DNA of 24,831 nucleotides, from the NCBI GenBank assembly GCA_047614505.1, contig JBLHGQ010000031.1, positions 1-24,831 on the forward strand, read 5' to 3'. Position numbers and translations under genes: made by a program. The DNA is from JABDJL01 sp047614505 (lineage in GTDB: Bacteria > Pseudomonadota > Gammaproteobacteria > Xanthomonadales > SZUA-36). Below, piece after piece: positions 8,053-16,592 of the stretch. Below the pieces are notes generated by a model that worked only from the letters and a program-made list of their open reading frames with translations, made no database searches and was not told the origin of the DNA. Position 1 is the stretch's first letter; every line of letters starts with the position of its first letter.

Positions 8053-8964
8053 CTAATCGTCGTAACCGAATTTTTCGATCATTTTTTCATTACGCGACCA
8101 GTCCTTGCTGACTTTGACGAAGGTCTGCAGAAATACCTTACTTTCCAGCAATTCCTCCAAAGCCCGACGAGCTTGAGTACCGATCTGTTTGAGCACCTGA
8201 CCGCCCTTACCTATTGTGATCTGCTTTTGACTTTCCCTTTCCACCCAGATAACAGCACCGATTCTCACCAACGCATCTTCGCGCTTGAAAGTTTCAATTT
8301 CTACGGTCAACGCATAAGGCAATTCCTGATGCAGGCGCTCAGTAAGGGCTTCGCGAATCAATTCGCCTGCCAAAAAGCGCTCACTTCGATCAGTAATCTG
8401 ATCTTCATCATAAAATGGTCTGGAAAACGGCAGGTTTTTCATCACCAATGCCTCTACATCTTCCACCCCATTTTTCTTAAGTGCCGAGATCATCAGTACT
8501 TGCGTAAATTGCTCTGCCTCCACCGTATCAGAGAGAAAACTTAACAGGGATTTGCGATCCGGCAAGGTGTCTATTTTGTTTACCACCAGGAACACGGGTA
8601 TTTCGAGGACTTTGAGCAATTTGGCGATTTTCTTATCCAACTGAGTCCAGCGACCAGCCTCAATCAGAAACAACACAATTTCCACGTCACGGAAAGTGGC
8701 TGTTGCCACACGGTTCATATATTGATTCAGAGCCCTGCCGGCAGACTTATGAATCCCGGGTGTATCGAGGTAAACAACCTGCCCTTGTGGCGTGGTTTTT
8801 ATACCACTTATCCGCTGACGGGTGGTTTGCGGCTTGGCAGTAACAATGCTTACCTTCTGGCCCAATATGGCGTTTAGTAATGTTGATTTACCCACGTTGG
8901 GTCGTCCAATCAATGCAACATAGCCAAATCGGAAGTCTTCAGAATTAGAATTAATATCCATCAT
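8053..8964 (-). CDS. era: GTPase Era
   Basis: A 303-residue essential GTPase (E. coli 301) that binds the 3' end of 16S rRNA and aids 30S subunit assembly and cell-cycle progression. The G domain shows GRPNVGKST (G1), TTRQRISG (G2), DTPG (G3) and NKID (G4). The C-terminal KH domain carries the RNA-binding IGKGGQVLKQIGTQAR. The start ATG overlaps the rnc stop in ATGATG; the second ATG of this pair is an equal candidate and would shorten the protein by one residue. Overlap with rnc is conserved in enterobacteria and pseudomonads and suggests coupled synthesis of two rRNA-maturation factors. Confidence 0.96.
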   Translation of the reverse strand: MMDINSNSEDFRFGYVALIGRPNVGKSTLLNAILGQKVSIVTAKPQTTRQRISGIKTTPQGQVVYLDTPGIHKSAGRALNQYMNRVATATFRDVEIVLFLIEAGRWTQLDKKIAKLLKVLEIPVFLVVNKIDTLPDRKSLLSFLSDTVEAEQFTQVLMISALKKNGVEDVEALVMKNLPFSRPFYDEDQITDRSERFLAGELIREALTERLHQELPYALTVEIETFKREDALVRIGAVIWVERESQKQITIGKGGQVLKQIGTQARRALEELLESKVFLQTFVKVSKDWSRNEKMIEKFGYDD

Positions 8965-9638
8965 TTTTTTGCATCAATCAATTTGGACAACATCATTGCC
9001 GCCGCCAGTTGCTCCGCCTTGCGACGACTGCTGCCACTGGCCTCCACTTCCATATCGGGGTCATAAAGACGCGCCCTTATGGTGAATTTCTTGGCATGCT
9101 CGGCACCTTCCTCACGTACGAGGTCATACATCGGCAGCGCCCGGGCAGTGGCTTGCATTTGCTCCTGCAATTTGGTTTTTGGATCTTTGAGGTCTTCGGC
9201 ATCCGGAAGATTGGCGATCACCGGCTCACATATGGTTCTAATTACAGTCTCACAGGCTTCGAAACCACCATCAATATAAATGGCACCCAAAACAGCCTCC
9301 AGTGCATCGCCCAGAATGGAATTGCGCCGAAAACCGCCGGATTTTAATTCGCCCTCACCTAACAACAGGTAGTCGCCAAGTTTAAGCTTTACGGCGAGTT
9401 GCGAAAGTGTTTCTCCACGCACGACGCGTGAGCGAAGGCGACTGAGGTCACCTTCATTGTTGTTGGGATTTAGTTCATAAAGCCGGCTGGCGACAACGAA
9501 ATTAAGAATGCCGTCGCCCAGGAACTCAAGGCGTTCATTATTGGATTTGCTTCTACTGCGATGTGTTAAAGCCGCCTGTAATAAACACGGATCATTAAAC
9601 CGGTAATTTATGCCGGGGATATGGTTACGCTTTTCCAT
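8961..9638 (-). CDS. rnc: ribonuclease III
   Basis: RNase III, the double-strand-specific endonuclease that processes rRNA precursors and structured mRNAs. The signature NERLEFLGDGIL and the downstream GDALEAVLGAIYIDGG supply the metal-binding acidic residues. They align with E. coli Glu41, Asp45, Asp114 and Glu117. The C-terminal double-strand RNA-binding domain (about 155-225) ends with SGSSRRKAEQLAAAMML. I set the start at the ATG (225 residues), which gives the usual distance to the signature. An in-frame TTG at 9659 overlaps the upstream stop as TTGA and would add seven residues; neither has a clear Shine-Dalgarno sequence. It lies between DUF4845 and era, as in Pseudomonas. Confidence 0.95.
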   Translation of the reverse strand: MEKRNHIPGINYRFNDPCLLQAALTHRSRSKSNNERLEFLGDGILNFVVASRLYELNPNNNEGDLSRLRSRVVRGETLSQLAVKLKLGDYLLLGEGELKSGGFRRNSILGDALEAVLGAIYIDGGFEACETVIRTICEPVIANLPDAEDLKDPKTKLQEQMQATARALPMYDLVREEGAEHAKKFTIRARLYDPDMEVEASGSSRRKAEQLAAAMMLSKLIDAKK

Positions 9639-9655
9639 GATCCGGCTGACCTCGC

Positions 9656-10024
9656 TCAATTGGCTAGGCGCGTCATCCTGTCGAAAGATGCAACGACATC
9701 AAGGTTTCCCATCATGGGTTTACGAACCTCATAAACAATTCTGATATGGACACCACTTCGCCTTACAATCTTGATATTTGCTTCCTTCACATTATCTGCT
9801 GCGTAGCTGAGATACAGCCGATCCAGAAATTTCCTTTTGATTTCAAAAGGAGAGTAACGGGCAGACCCACGTTCCGCTGCGACTCCATCCATTGCGTTAA
9901 CTACTCCATAGTACTCAAGATAGATTGGTGTAATCCGCATACCGATAAAAACGAAAAACATCACCAAAGACATCACTATCAGAAATCCAAGAATCGTAAG
10001 TCCATTTTCTTTGCCAAGTTTCAT
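9656..10024 (-). CDS. DUF4845 membrane protein
   Basis: A 122-residue protein with one N-terminal hydrophobic segment (LTILGFLIVMSLVMFFVFIG, about residues 9-28) and a short, presumably periplasmic, remainder. It matches the DUF4845 family, which occupies the lepB-rnc interval in Pseudomonas (PA0769) and many relatives; its function is unknown. The N-terminus resembles a pilin-like or GspH-type leader (MKLGKENGLTILGFL). However, there is no clear pseudopilin cleavage site. The frame is open to 10084, overlapping lepB. I chose the inner ATG because family members begin MK just before the hydrophobic stretch and GGTGA stands about eight bases upstream. The ATG at 10060 has GGA only two bases away, too close. 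Conserved placement beside signal peptidase suggests an envelope role, but this is inference. Confidence 0.82.
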   Translation of the reverse strand: MKLGKENGLTILGFLIVMSLVMFFVFIGMRITPIYLEYYGVVNAMDGVAAERGSARYSPFEIKRKFLDRLYLSYAADNVKEANIKIVRRSGVHIRIVYEVRKPMMGNLDVVASFDRMTRLAN

Positions 10025-10067
10025 AGTTCTGTCACCATTTTTCAGATTTGTATTAATCATATCCTTT

Positions 10068-10868
10068 CTAACGGATACCATCACCTACCCGTGACCAATC
10101 GGCACAACCTTTTTCAAAGTCAAAATTGAGCCAGATTCCTACCGCGCGGCCAACAAGATTCTCCTCAGGGACGAAATTCCAGGCTCGGCTGTCGTTACTG
10201 CGGTCACGGTTATCACCCATCATGAAATAGTGCCCCTGCGGCACAACCCACTGGCCATTTCGGCTAGACGCGCTTTCGTGTAACAAAATCTCATGGCCTT
10301 CCGAACCAATATTTTCGAATTTGAGCACGGCATCCTTACGCGGCGTTGAACATTTCAGATCGCTTGTTTTAAATTGACCAAGATCTTCATTTCCAACGGC
10401 ATCGCCATTAATAAAAACCTGCTTGTTTCGATAGGTAATCGAATCGCCGGGCAAGCCGATTACACGTTTGATGAAATTGATACTGGGATCCACGGGGTAA
10501 CGAAACACAGCTACATCACCGCGTTCAGGTGCGCCATATGACACCACTTTCTTGTTCAAAACCGGCAGCCTTAATCCATAGGCAAACTTATTTACGACAA
10601 TAAAATCGCCTACCAGCAAGGTCGGAATCATGGAGCCTGAAGGAATCTTGAAAGGTTCAAAAAAGAACGAACGAAACAGCAACACAATCAAAAGCACGGG
10701 AAATAATGAACGTGCGTATTCCACAGCAATTGGCTCATGTGCCGGTTCCGGCCCAAGTTGGGCGGCCCTGTCGCGGCGCCTTTGCCGAAATAATAAGGTA
10801 TCAATCAGCCAGATAACGGCCGACAGACTGGTCAGCACCACCAAAACAAGCGCGAAATCCAAATTCAT
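10068..10868 (-). CDS. lepB: signal peptidase I
   Basis: A 266-residue inner-membrane serine protease that removes signal peptides from exported proteins. Two N-terminal transmembrane segments (about 4-26 and 52-70) flank a charged cytoplasmic loop. The catalytic Ser79 lies in IPSGSMIPTL and Lys134 in NFIKRVIGLPGDS. Their 55-residue spacing equals that of E. coli Ser90/Lys145. The conserved boxes RGDVAVFRYP and HYFMMGDNRDRSNDSR are also present. It follows lepA after 39 bases, the universal gammaproteobacterial arrangement, and precedes the DUF4845 gene. It probably processes the neighbours MucD and RseB among many substrates. Confidence 0.96.
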   Translation of the reverse strand: MNLDFALVLVVLTSLSAVIWLIDTLLFRQRRRDRAAQLGPEPAHEPIAVEYARSLFPVLLIVLLFRSFFFEPFKIPSGSMIPTLLVGDFIVVNKFAYGLRLPVLNKKVVSYGAPERGDVAVFRYPVDPSINFIKRVIGLPGDSITYRNKQVFINGDAVGNEDLGQFKTSDLKCSTPRKDAVLKFENIGSEGHEILLHESASSRNGQWVVPQGHYFMMGDNRDRSNDSRAWNFVPEENLVGRAVGIWLNFDFEKGCADWSRVGDGIR

Positions 10869-10907
10869 TTTTTTATAGCCTTTTTATCCATCAACAATTT
10901 TCGCCAG

Positions 10908-12707
10908 CTACTTTTTATCCTGCTGGAGCACTGCCAGAAAAGCTTCCTGCGGAATCTGAACGCTTCCAACCTGCTTCATTCGTCGCTTGCCTTTTTTCTG
11001 TTTCTCCAGCAATTTCCGCTTTCGACTAACGTCGCCGCCATAACACTTGGCGGTCACATTTTTCCTCAATGCCTTTACGGTGGTTCTTGAAATAACCTGA
11101 GAACCAATGGCAGATTGTATCGCGATATCAAACATCTGCCGCGGAATTAATTCCTTCATTCGTACCGCAATATCATGGCCACGACGCTGTGCGTGGTCAC
11201 GATGCACGATTGCAGACAATGCATCAACCTTTTCTCCATTTATTAATACATCGACCCGCACAAACGGGCCGGGTTCAAAACGGTTGAATTGATAGTCAAA
11301 AGAAGCATAGCCACGGCTGACAGATTTAAGTTTATCAAAGAAATCCAAAACTACTTCAGACAAAGGCAATTCATAGTTGATCGAAACCTGCCCCCCCAGA
11401 TATTGCATGCCCTTTTGCCTTCCACGCTTTTCTTCGCAAAGGCCGATTACCGGCCCGACGTAATCTTGTGGCACAAGAATATTGGCATTAATAATCGGCT
11501 CACGAATCTCGGAAAATTTATTCGCCTCGGGCAGACGTGCAGGATTATCAAGGTTGATCACTTGGCCATCGTTGAGTAAAACCTCAAAAATTACCGTTGG
11601 TGATGTGGTTATCAAATCAACGTTATATTCACGTTCCAGGCGTTCTTGCACTATTTCCATGTGCAAAAGGCCAAGAAACCCGCACCTGAAACCAAAGCCC
11701 AATGCTTCTGAAGTTTCCGGCTCAAATTGCAGGGCGGCATCATTGAGTTGTAGCTTGTCCAACGCTTCACGCAGATCAGGGTAATCTTCAGCGTCAGTCG
11801 GGAATAATCCGGCAAAAACGCGCGGCTGCATTTTTTTAAAACCCGGCAGTGCCTTGTCAGCAGGGGTTCTTGCCGCAGTTATTGTTTCTCCCACCGGCGC
11901 TCCGTGCACATCTTTGATCCCGGCAACGAGGAAGCCGACTTCACCGGCACGCAATACATTCCGCGACTCACGCTTTGGTGTAAAAACACCGACCTGTTCA
12001 ACCTGGTGCTCTGTACCCAACACCATCAGTTTGATTTTCTCGCGTTTACTGACGCTACCATCAAACACGCGTACTAACGACACGATGCCCAGGTAGTTAT
12101 CGAACCATGAGTCGATGATCAGGGCCTTGAGTGGCGCATCCGGGTCTCCGGTGGGCGCTGGAATTGCCTTAATAATATGCTCTAGTACATCTTTAACCCC
12201 GATTCCGGTTTTCGCACTGACCGAAAGGGCATTTGAAGCATCAATCCCAATGATGTCTTCGATTTCGATTTTGACTTTCTCTGGGTCTGCCGATGGCAAA
12301 TCAATTTTATTTAAAACCGGCAGCACTTCGAGCCCAAGCTCCATTGCGGTGTAGCAGTTGGCTACGCTTTGTGCTTCTACGCCCTGGGCGGCATCAACCA
12401 CCAGCAAGGCGCCTTCACAGGCTGCCAGGGAACGGGAAACTTCGTAGGAGAAATCCACATGACCCGGTGTGTCGATAAGATTCAGCATGTAAGTCTGGCC
12501 GTCTTCTGAAGAGTAATTGAGGGAAACACTCTGGGCCTTGATGGTGATTCCCCGCTCCCGCTCCAGGTCCATGCTGTCCAATACCTGGTTGGACATTTCG
12601 CGATCAGTCAAGCCTCCACAAATCTGGATAAACCTGTCCGCCATAGTGGATTTACCATGATCCACATGAGCGATAATCGAAAAATTTCGTGTGTTACTTT
12701 GACTCAT
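10908..12707 (-). CDS. lepA: elongation factor 4 (LepA), back-translocating GTPase
   Basis: A 599-residue translational GTPase, identical in length to E. coli LepA. It acts on the ribosome and has been linked to back-translocation and to 30S subunit biogenesis. The G domain contains AHVDHGKSTMADR (G1), RERGITIKAQSV (G2), DTPGHVDFSYEV (G3) and NKIDLPSADP (G4). The EF-G-like domains follow, and the LepA-specific basic C-terminal domain contains CYGGDVSRKRKLLEKQKKGKRRMK. The start ATG has no evident Shine-Dalgarno sequence. A 9-bp hairpin and a palindromic repeat cluster lie in the 217-base gap to mucD, so lepA may have its own promoter there or depend on read-through. Confidence 0.97.
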   Translation of the reverse strand: MSQSNTRNFSIIAHVDHGKSTMADRFIQICGGLTDREMSNQVLDSMDLERERGITIKAQSVSLNYSSEDGQTYMLNLIDTPGHVDFSYEVSRSLAACEGALLVVDAAQGVEAQSVANCYTAMELGLEVLPVLNKIDLPSADPEKVKIEIEDIIGIDASNALSVSAKTGIGVKDVLEHIIKAIPAPTGDPDAPLKALIIDSWFDNYLGIVSLVRVFDGSVSKREKIKLMVLGTEHQVEQVGVFTPKRESRNVLRAGEVGFLVAGIKDVHGAPVGETITAARTPADKALPGFKKMQPRVFAGLFPTDAEDYPDLREALDKLQLNDAALQFEPETSEALGFGFRCGFLGLLHMEIVQERLEREYNVDLITTSPTVIFEVLLNDGQVINLDNPARLPEANKFSEIREPIINANILVPQDYVGPVIGLCEEKRGRQKGMQYLGGQVSINYELPLSEVVLDFFDKLKSVSRGYASFDYQFNRFEPGPFVRVDVLINGEKVDALSAIVHRDHAQRRGHDIAVRMKELIPRQMFDIAIQSAIGSQVISRTTVKALRKNVTAKCYGGDVSRKRKLLEKQKKGKRRMKQVGSVQIPQEAFLAVLQQDKK

Positions 12708-12738
12708 CAGATGGCTTTTTTCGGGAAATAATCAAAGG

Positions 12739-12764
12739 CCACCTGCCCGTAGTAAGGCAGGTGG
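12739..12764 (-). terminator. 9-bp hairpin between mucD and lepA, possible terminator
   Basis: CCACCTGCC and GGCAGGTGG pair perfectly around an 8-base loop. On the minus strand the stem is followed by CCTTTGATTATTT, a weak T-rich tail, so it may terminate or attenuate rpoE-mucD transcripts before lepA. It lies 31 bases upstream of the lepA ATG. The lack of a clean T-run keeps confidence moderate. Confidence 0.4.
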
Positions 12765-12770
12765 AAAAGT

Positions 12771-12910
12771 GGGGTCAGAGTCAAGGAAAAGTGGGGTCAG
12801 AGTCAAGTGCCAGAGTAAAAACAGTAAAAGTGAATGACGTGTTTCACTTTACTCTGGCACTTGACTCTGACCCCAATATTACTCTGGCACTTGACTCTGA
12901 CCCCAATATT
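12771..12910. repeat. nested inverted and tandem repeat with GGGGTCAGAGTCAAG core
   Basis: The core GGGGTCAGAGTCAAG occurs twice on the left (12771-12785 and 12793-12807) and twice in inverse orientation on the right. Positions 12793-12819 and 12848-12874 are a perfect 27-bp inverted repeat around a 28-base centre. The right arm lies in a perfect tandem duplication of 30 bases (12851-12880 and 12881-12910; each starts ACTCTGGCACTTGACTC and ends CCCCAATATT). The structure could form a long hairpin or cruciform. It resembles palindromic non-autonomous elements seen in gammaproteobacterial intergenic regions; no transposase is present. A related copy is at 19060-19111. It ends 14 bases from the mucD stop codon. 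Confidence 0.88.
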
Positions 12911-12924
12911 AACAGAACGCTCGA

Positions 12925-14373
12925 TTACCCTGCATCGGAACCCTGAGGCCTGTAAGCGATGAAATTTGTCGTGCCATTGCGCCACACACGAATTGCTACT
13001 GATTTATCTGAAGGCAAATCTTCAACAATCGATTGAAAATCATCAATATTGGCAATGGTATTGCTGTTCACTGAAAGCAGAACATCACCTGGTCGCAGGC
13101 CTGCCCGCCAGGCAGCATCGCTTTCCACTTCAGTAATAATGACGCCACCGGCAATCTCACCCAGTTCGCGCCGCTGAGTGGAATCAAGACTTTCAACCGC
13201 CAGGCCCAAAACATTGCTTGCATCCTGACTTTGCGCCGCATTGGCCTGACCTTCGCCATTTACAGACGGTAATGCGTCAAGAACAACATCAAAGGTCATT
13301 TCTTCGCCATTTCTGCTGATAAGTACATTGGCCTCAGTACCAGGTGGATTCGCACCTACCAATGGTGGCAAATCGTTCCATGTCTCAATCGGATCGCCAT
13401 TAAATTCGAGAATAATGTCGCCCGGTTCGATTCCGGCGCGGTCGGCAGAACCATTATTACTGGTTTCATTGACCAGAGCGCCAACAGGGCGATCCAGATT
13501 CATTGCTTCCGCCAGTTCCCGCGTCACAGCCGCAACTACAACACCCAACAGGCCTCTTGAAACCTGGCCGGTTTCACGTAACTGCTGAACGGTTCTGGCT
13601 GCCACATTGATGGGGATCGAAAATGAGAGGCCGATATAGCCGCCGTTTGAACTTAAAATCCATGAGTTGATGCCAACAACCTGACCTTCCATATTCAATA
13701 AAGGACCACCAGAGTTCCCCTGGTTAATCGCCACGTCAGTCTGGATAAAAGGCACATACTGTTGGGCGCCATTGCTGCGCCCTTTCGCGGAAACAATTCC
13801 TGCGGTAATGCTTTGTTCAAAATTGAAAGGTGATCCAATTGCAGCCACCCATTGTCCGGAGCGCAAAGTTTCTGAGTCACCCAACGCAAGCACCGGCAAC
13901 TCTTTTGCATCAATCTTGATCAGCGCAATGTCACTTGCTTCATCAGAACCAATCAAGGTTGCCTCAAACTCACGCCGGTCTGCCAGACGCACAATAATCT
14001 GGTCGGCATCTTCAACTACATGGTGATTGGTAATAATGTAGCCGTCAGCATCATAAATGAAACCCGAGCCGGCACCCATACGGTCCGGGCGACCAAAATT
14101 CGGACCCTGGGGTTCATCAAAAAAGCGCCGAAAGAAATCTGGAACCTCCGGGTTTTGGGGTTGCACTTCCTCAGGCCCTGAAGCGTTAGGACGTGCCCTG
14201 TTACCGAATTGAGTAACTCGTATATTCACCACTGCCGGTCCGGCGATGTCCATTAAGCCGGTGAAATCCGGTAAGCCGCTAACCAGCGCATGAGCCGGTT
14301 GAAAAACCCCGGCAACCATGACAAACATCCATACTGAAAATACTTTTCTCACTCTACACCTCAGTTTTATCAA
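12925..14373 (-). CDS. mucD: periplasmic serine protease MucD (DegP/HtrA family)
   Basis: A 482-residue HtrA-family protease and chaperone that degrades misfolded envelope proteins. An N-terminal signal peptide ends near PAHA (residue about 29). The trypsin-like domain holds the triad His118 (TNHHVV), Asp148 (ASDIALIKID) and Ser221 (INQGNSGGPL). Two PDZ domains follow at about 275-365 and 395-475, the first with GLLGVVVAAVTRELAEAM. The second ends near the C-terminus. Gene position after rseC matches mucD of Pseudomonas, where it restrains AlgU activation. It is the last gene of the rpoE-rse group, 14 bases after rseC. The stop codon is immediately followed by the palindromic repeat cluster, so the 3' end of the mRNA may be shaped by that element. 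Confidence 0.95.
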   Translation of the reverse strand: MIKLRCRVRKVFSVWMFVMVAGVFQPAHALVSGLPDFTGLMDIAGPAVVNIRVTQFGNRARPNASGPEEVQPQNPEVPDFFRRFFDEPQGPNFGRPDRMGAGSGFIYDADGYIITNHHVVEDADQIIVRLADRREFEATLIGSDEASDIALIKIDAKELPVLALGDSETLRSGQWVAAIGSPFNFEQSITAGIVSAKGRSNGAQQYVPFIQTDVAINQGNSGGPLLNMEGQVVGINSWILSSNGGYIGLSFSIPINVAARTVQQLRETGQVSRGLLGVVVAAVTRELAEAMNLDRPVGALVNETSNNGSADRAGIEPGDIILEFNGDPIETWNDLPPLVGANPPGTEANVLISRNGEEMTFDVVLDALPSVNGEGQANAAQSQDASNVLGLAVESLDSTQRRELGEIAGGVIITEVESDAAWRAGLRPGDVLLSVNSNTIANIDDFQSIVEDLPSDKSVAIRVWRNGTTNFIAYRPQGSDAG

Positions 14374-14387
14374 AATTGCTAATCTAA

Positions 14388-14861
14388 TTACCCAACTTTA
14401 CAGCTATCAACCGCGTCAGGTCTGTCCAGTAGTTGAATATCATTGGGACTGATATCCGGTTTTGTGGTTCGGTTATAAAAATTCAAGACCAGCAAACCAC
14501 AAAGCACAGCTCCCAACAATGTGGCCAGGTCCTGGGAGCCAGCTGAAAGCCCGAAATAAGAAGCCAGCGCGAAACCACCAGTTGCCCCTGCCAGGCCGGC
14601 AACAAGCGGCCAGGCATACAAACGAAATAGTAGTTTCATAAACAAGGATTCTGCAAGGCCCAGCTGTACAGCTTGTCCCGCTTTCACATTATTTCGATTT
14701 TGCAGCAGCAATTCTACAGGTTTGCGGTTAAGAAGTTTGCCAAACAAACCCGCCCCACAGCCTTTACCTTCATCGCAAGCGGCACAACCTGTCTGTCCAC
14801 CAATTTGAACAAGCACGAACCCGTTTTCGGCCCGTATTGCTCTTGCCTGTTGTTCAATCAA
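14388..14861 (-). CDS. rseC: RseC/MucC family protein
   Basis: A 157-residue inner-membrane protein of the RseC/MucC family. The N-terminal cytoplasmic part has the conserved cysteines Cys26, Cys29 and Cys35 (GCAACDEGKGCGAG). Two transmembrane segments follow at about 82-104 and 112-130. In E. coli RseC is a minor positive modulator of sigma-E and part of the SoxR-reducing system; in Pseudomonas MucC tunes AlgU. The gene is 20 bases after rseB and 14 before mucD, so it is co-transcribed. The fold and cysteine pattern fix the family, but its exact role in this organism is unknown. Confidence 0.92.
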   Translation of the reverse strand: MIEQQARAIRAENGFVLVQIGGQTGCAACDEGKGCGAGLFGKLLNRKPVELLLQNRNNVKAGQAVQLGLAESLFMKLLFRLYAWPLVAGLAGATGGFALASYFGLSAGSQDLATLLGAVLCGLLVLNFYNRTTKPDISPNDIQLLDRPDAVDSCKVG

Positions 14862-14881
14862 GGTAGATTTTTGAGCGGGAT

Positions 14882-15907
14882 TTATTGACCAGCGGAAGGC
14901 GCGATTACGGCATTGGCTATCGAAAGAACCGTTACTGTCGGTACTTCACCAATGACGGTAACGTGCTTCGTGCCAATATTTCGGGAAAAAGCATTTGCCG
15001 TACCCAATTTGCTTACCCCATGAGCCGCTTTTTCATCCTGGTCGAGGTTTTCAATGTAGACAGATACTGATGCCAGGCCGTCACTATAGACCTGATGCTC
15101 GAATACATTTTTACCCTCTTTTTCCTGAACGCTGTTAATTGTCAGTTCAAACCCAGGGGGAAGACTCGATGGTACCCATTCAGGACTTGCCGAGCTGACC
15201 AATTGCTCGTCTGGCATATTTGGTTCAAGGCGGGTAAATTCCTCCAGTGGCGTCGTTGAAAGCAGTTCATCGTGCTGTATTTCATCACCCAGATTCAAAT
15301 CAGTGAACATAAGCTTTGCAATCGGCTGGCGCTGGCTGTCGTAAAGCACCCACTTCAATAATAGCCCGGAAAATTGATCCAGGTAAAATTCATATCCATA
15401 TCGAAATTCATCAACCGGCGTAATTGAAATCTTCTGTGCCAGTTGCCCGGCTACCCTTGAGATGCCTCCGGTTTTAAAAGTGTACTGGCTATTTTCGCTG
15501 GCCAGAATATTATTGGGAATGACAGGAAAAATTGCGCCACTAATTACACGATCCAGCATGATCGACTTGTCACCCCCCAGCACACAACGAACACCCTGTT
15601 TATCGCGAATCACTTCGCGTTGCGTACCGTTAACGGAATATAGTCGTTCATGAACTCCATCATCACCAACAATATGCGTGATGCGCATGGTCTCCAGAGA
15701 CGAACCATGTGAATAAACAAATGTTCCCTGATAACTCATCATAGTCATCGCAGAAGTCATTCGCTCCAGCCATTCGTGCGCTTCCACCCGATTTGCTGCA
15801 AAAACCGAACTACTAAGCAATATCAAGCTAAGCGCCATCAAACCGCGGACTGAATATCGTTTCAGACTCACTTGCAAGCACCAGGAGGATTTAAAAGTAA
15901 AATCCAT
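14882..15907 (-). CDS. rseB: sigma-E regulatory protein RseB/MucB
   Basis: A 341-residue periplasmic protein that binds RseA and shields it from proteolysis until lipid or outer-membrane-protein signals release it. The hydrophobic signal segment ALSLILLSSSVFA at about 24-37 is followed by the family opening AHEWLERMTSAMTMMSYQGTF. The LolA-like lipid-binding domain follows, and a smaller C-terminal domain starts near WVPSSLPPGFEL. The charged stretch before the signal segment is long. A later ATG at the hydrophobic core is possible, but the early start sits directly at the rseA stop. A GTG one codon upstream (15910) abuts that stop exactly. It lies in the operon rpoE-rseA-rseB-rseC-mucD. Confidence 0.93.
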   Translation of the reverse strand: MDFTFKSSWCLQVSLKRYSVRGLMALSLILLSSSVFAANRVEAHEWLERMTSAMTMMSYQGTFVYSHGSSLETMRITHIVGDDGVHERLYSVNGTQREVIRDKQGVRCVLGGDKSIMLDRVISGAIFPVIPNNILASENSQYTFKTGGISRVAGQLAQKISITPVDEFRYGYEFYLDQFSGLLLKWVLYDSQRQPIAKLMFTDLNLGDEIQHDELLSTTPLEEFTRLEPNMPDEQLVSSASPEWVPSSLPPGFELTINSVQEKEGKNVFEHQVYSDGLASVSVYIENLDQDEKAAHGVSKLGTANAFSRNIGTKHVTVIGEVPTVTVLSIANAVIAPSAGQ

Positions 15908-15910
15908 CAC

Positions 15911-16522
15911 TTATTTATTATCGCCAAGCTCAGCCTCACCTTCTGAATTTTCCGGTTCTTCAACTTGCGAATCACTGTTCTCTGCAGATGAAACAATTGG
16001 AACAAAGCCCAAAAACCCTTGTGTCGTGATGGAACCGCTGGTCTGGTTATGTCTCAGGAGGTAGGGATTTAGTCTCTCGTCCCTGCCTTGAGAAAAACTA
16101 GCGGCCTGGGATTTAGGTGCTATCGGCAGGACATTGGGACTGGAAAACGATTCTACAGCGGGAACCGCAACAACATCAGCATTCTGTGATACCTGCTGAG
16201 GCCCGATCGTCACAATTGCCAGTAGAGCCACAGAAGCGGCAACCGCAAAACCTGATACAGCACGTAACCACCTATTTGGTTTGCCCGACGATACCGGTGT
16301 AATAATTTCTTCCAACAAGGCAATCTGCATTCTTTGCGAAAGACCAACCAGTGGCGTGCGGGTGCCAGACTGGCGAATACAATCGCGTATCAAGTGATAT
16401 CGTTCCCAGGTTCCGGTGAGTTCTTTGTCAGTACACAACCGGCGGGTAAGAAATAAACTTGTTTCCCGGGTTAACTCACCATCCATCAAGCTGGATACGT
16501 GCTCGAGTGTTTCTTTATTCAT
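15911..16522 (-). CDS. rseA: anti-sigma-E factor RseA/MucA
   Basis: A 203-residue single-pass inner-membrane anti-sigma factor. The N-terminal cytoplasmic domain begins with the family motif ETLEHVSSLMDGELTRE and WERYHLIRDCIR, which binds the sigma factor. One transmembrane helix spans about 85-107 (WLRAVSGFAVAASVALLAIV). The periplasmic tail is acidic at its end (EEPENSEGEAELGDNK) and would be the target of DegS- and RseP-type cleavage, as known for the family. It follows rpoE by 70 bases. The tail is poorly conserved generally, so its regulatory details cannot be read from sequence. Confidence 0.92.
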   Translation of the reverse strand: MNKETLEHVSSLMDGELTRETSLFLTRRLCTDKELTGTWERYHLIRDCIRQSGTRTPLVGLSQRMQIALLEEIITPVSSGKPNRWLRAVSGFAVAASVALLAIVTIGPQQVSQNADVVAVPAVESFSSPNVLPIAPKSQAASFSQGRDERLNPYLLRHNQTSGSITTQGFLGFVPIVSSAENSDSQVEEPENSEGEAELGDNK

Positions 16523-16592
16523 GACCTAATCTGCGCCTCTAAAAATTTTATTTTTATGTTGCCCCAAATTATGGGGAATCCAAATCCCGGTA

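Noticed and set aside
12689..12985. Short ORFs on both strands across the mucD-lepA gap
   Set aside because: They read through the GGGGTCAGAGT repeats and repeat themselves (TLALDSDPNI occurs twice); the real genes are on either side.
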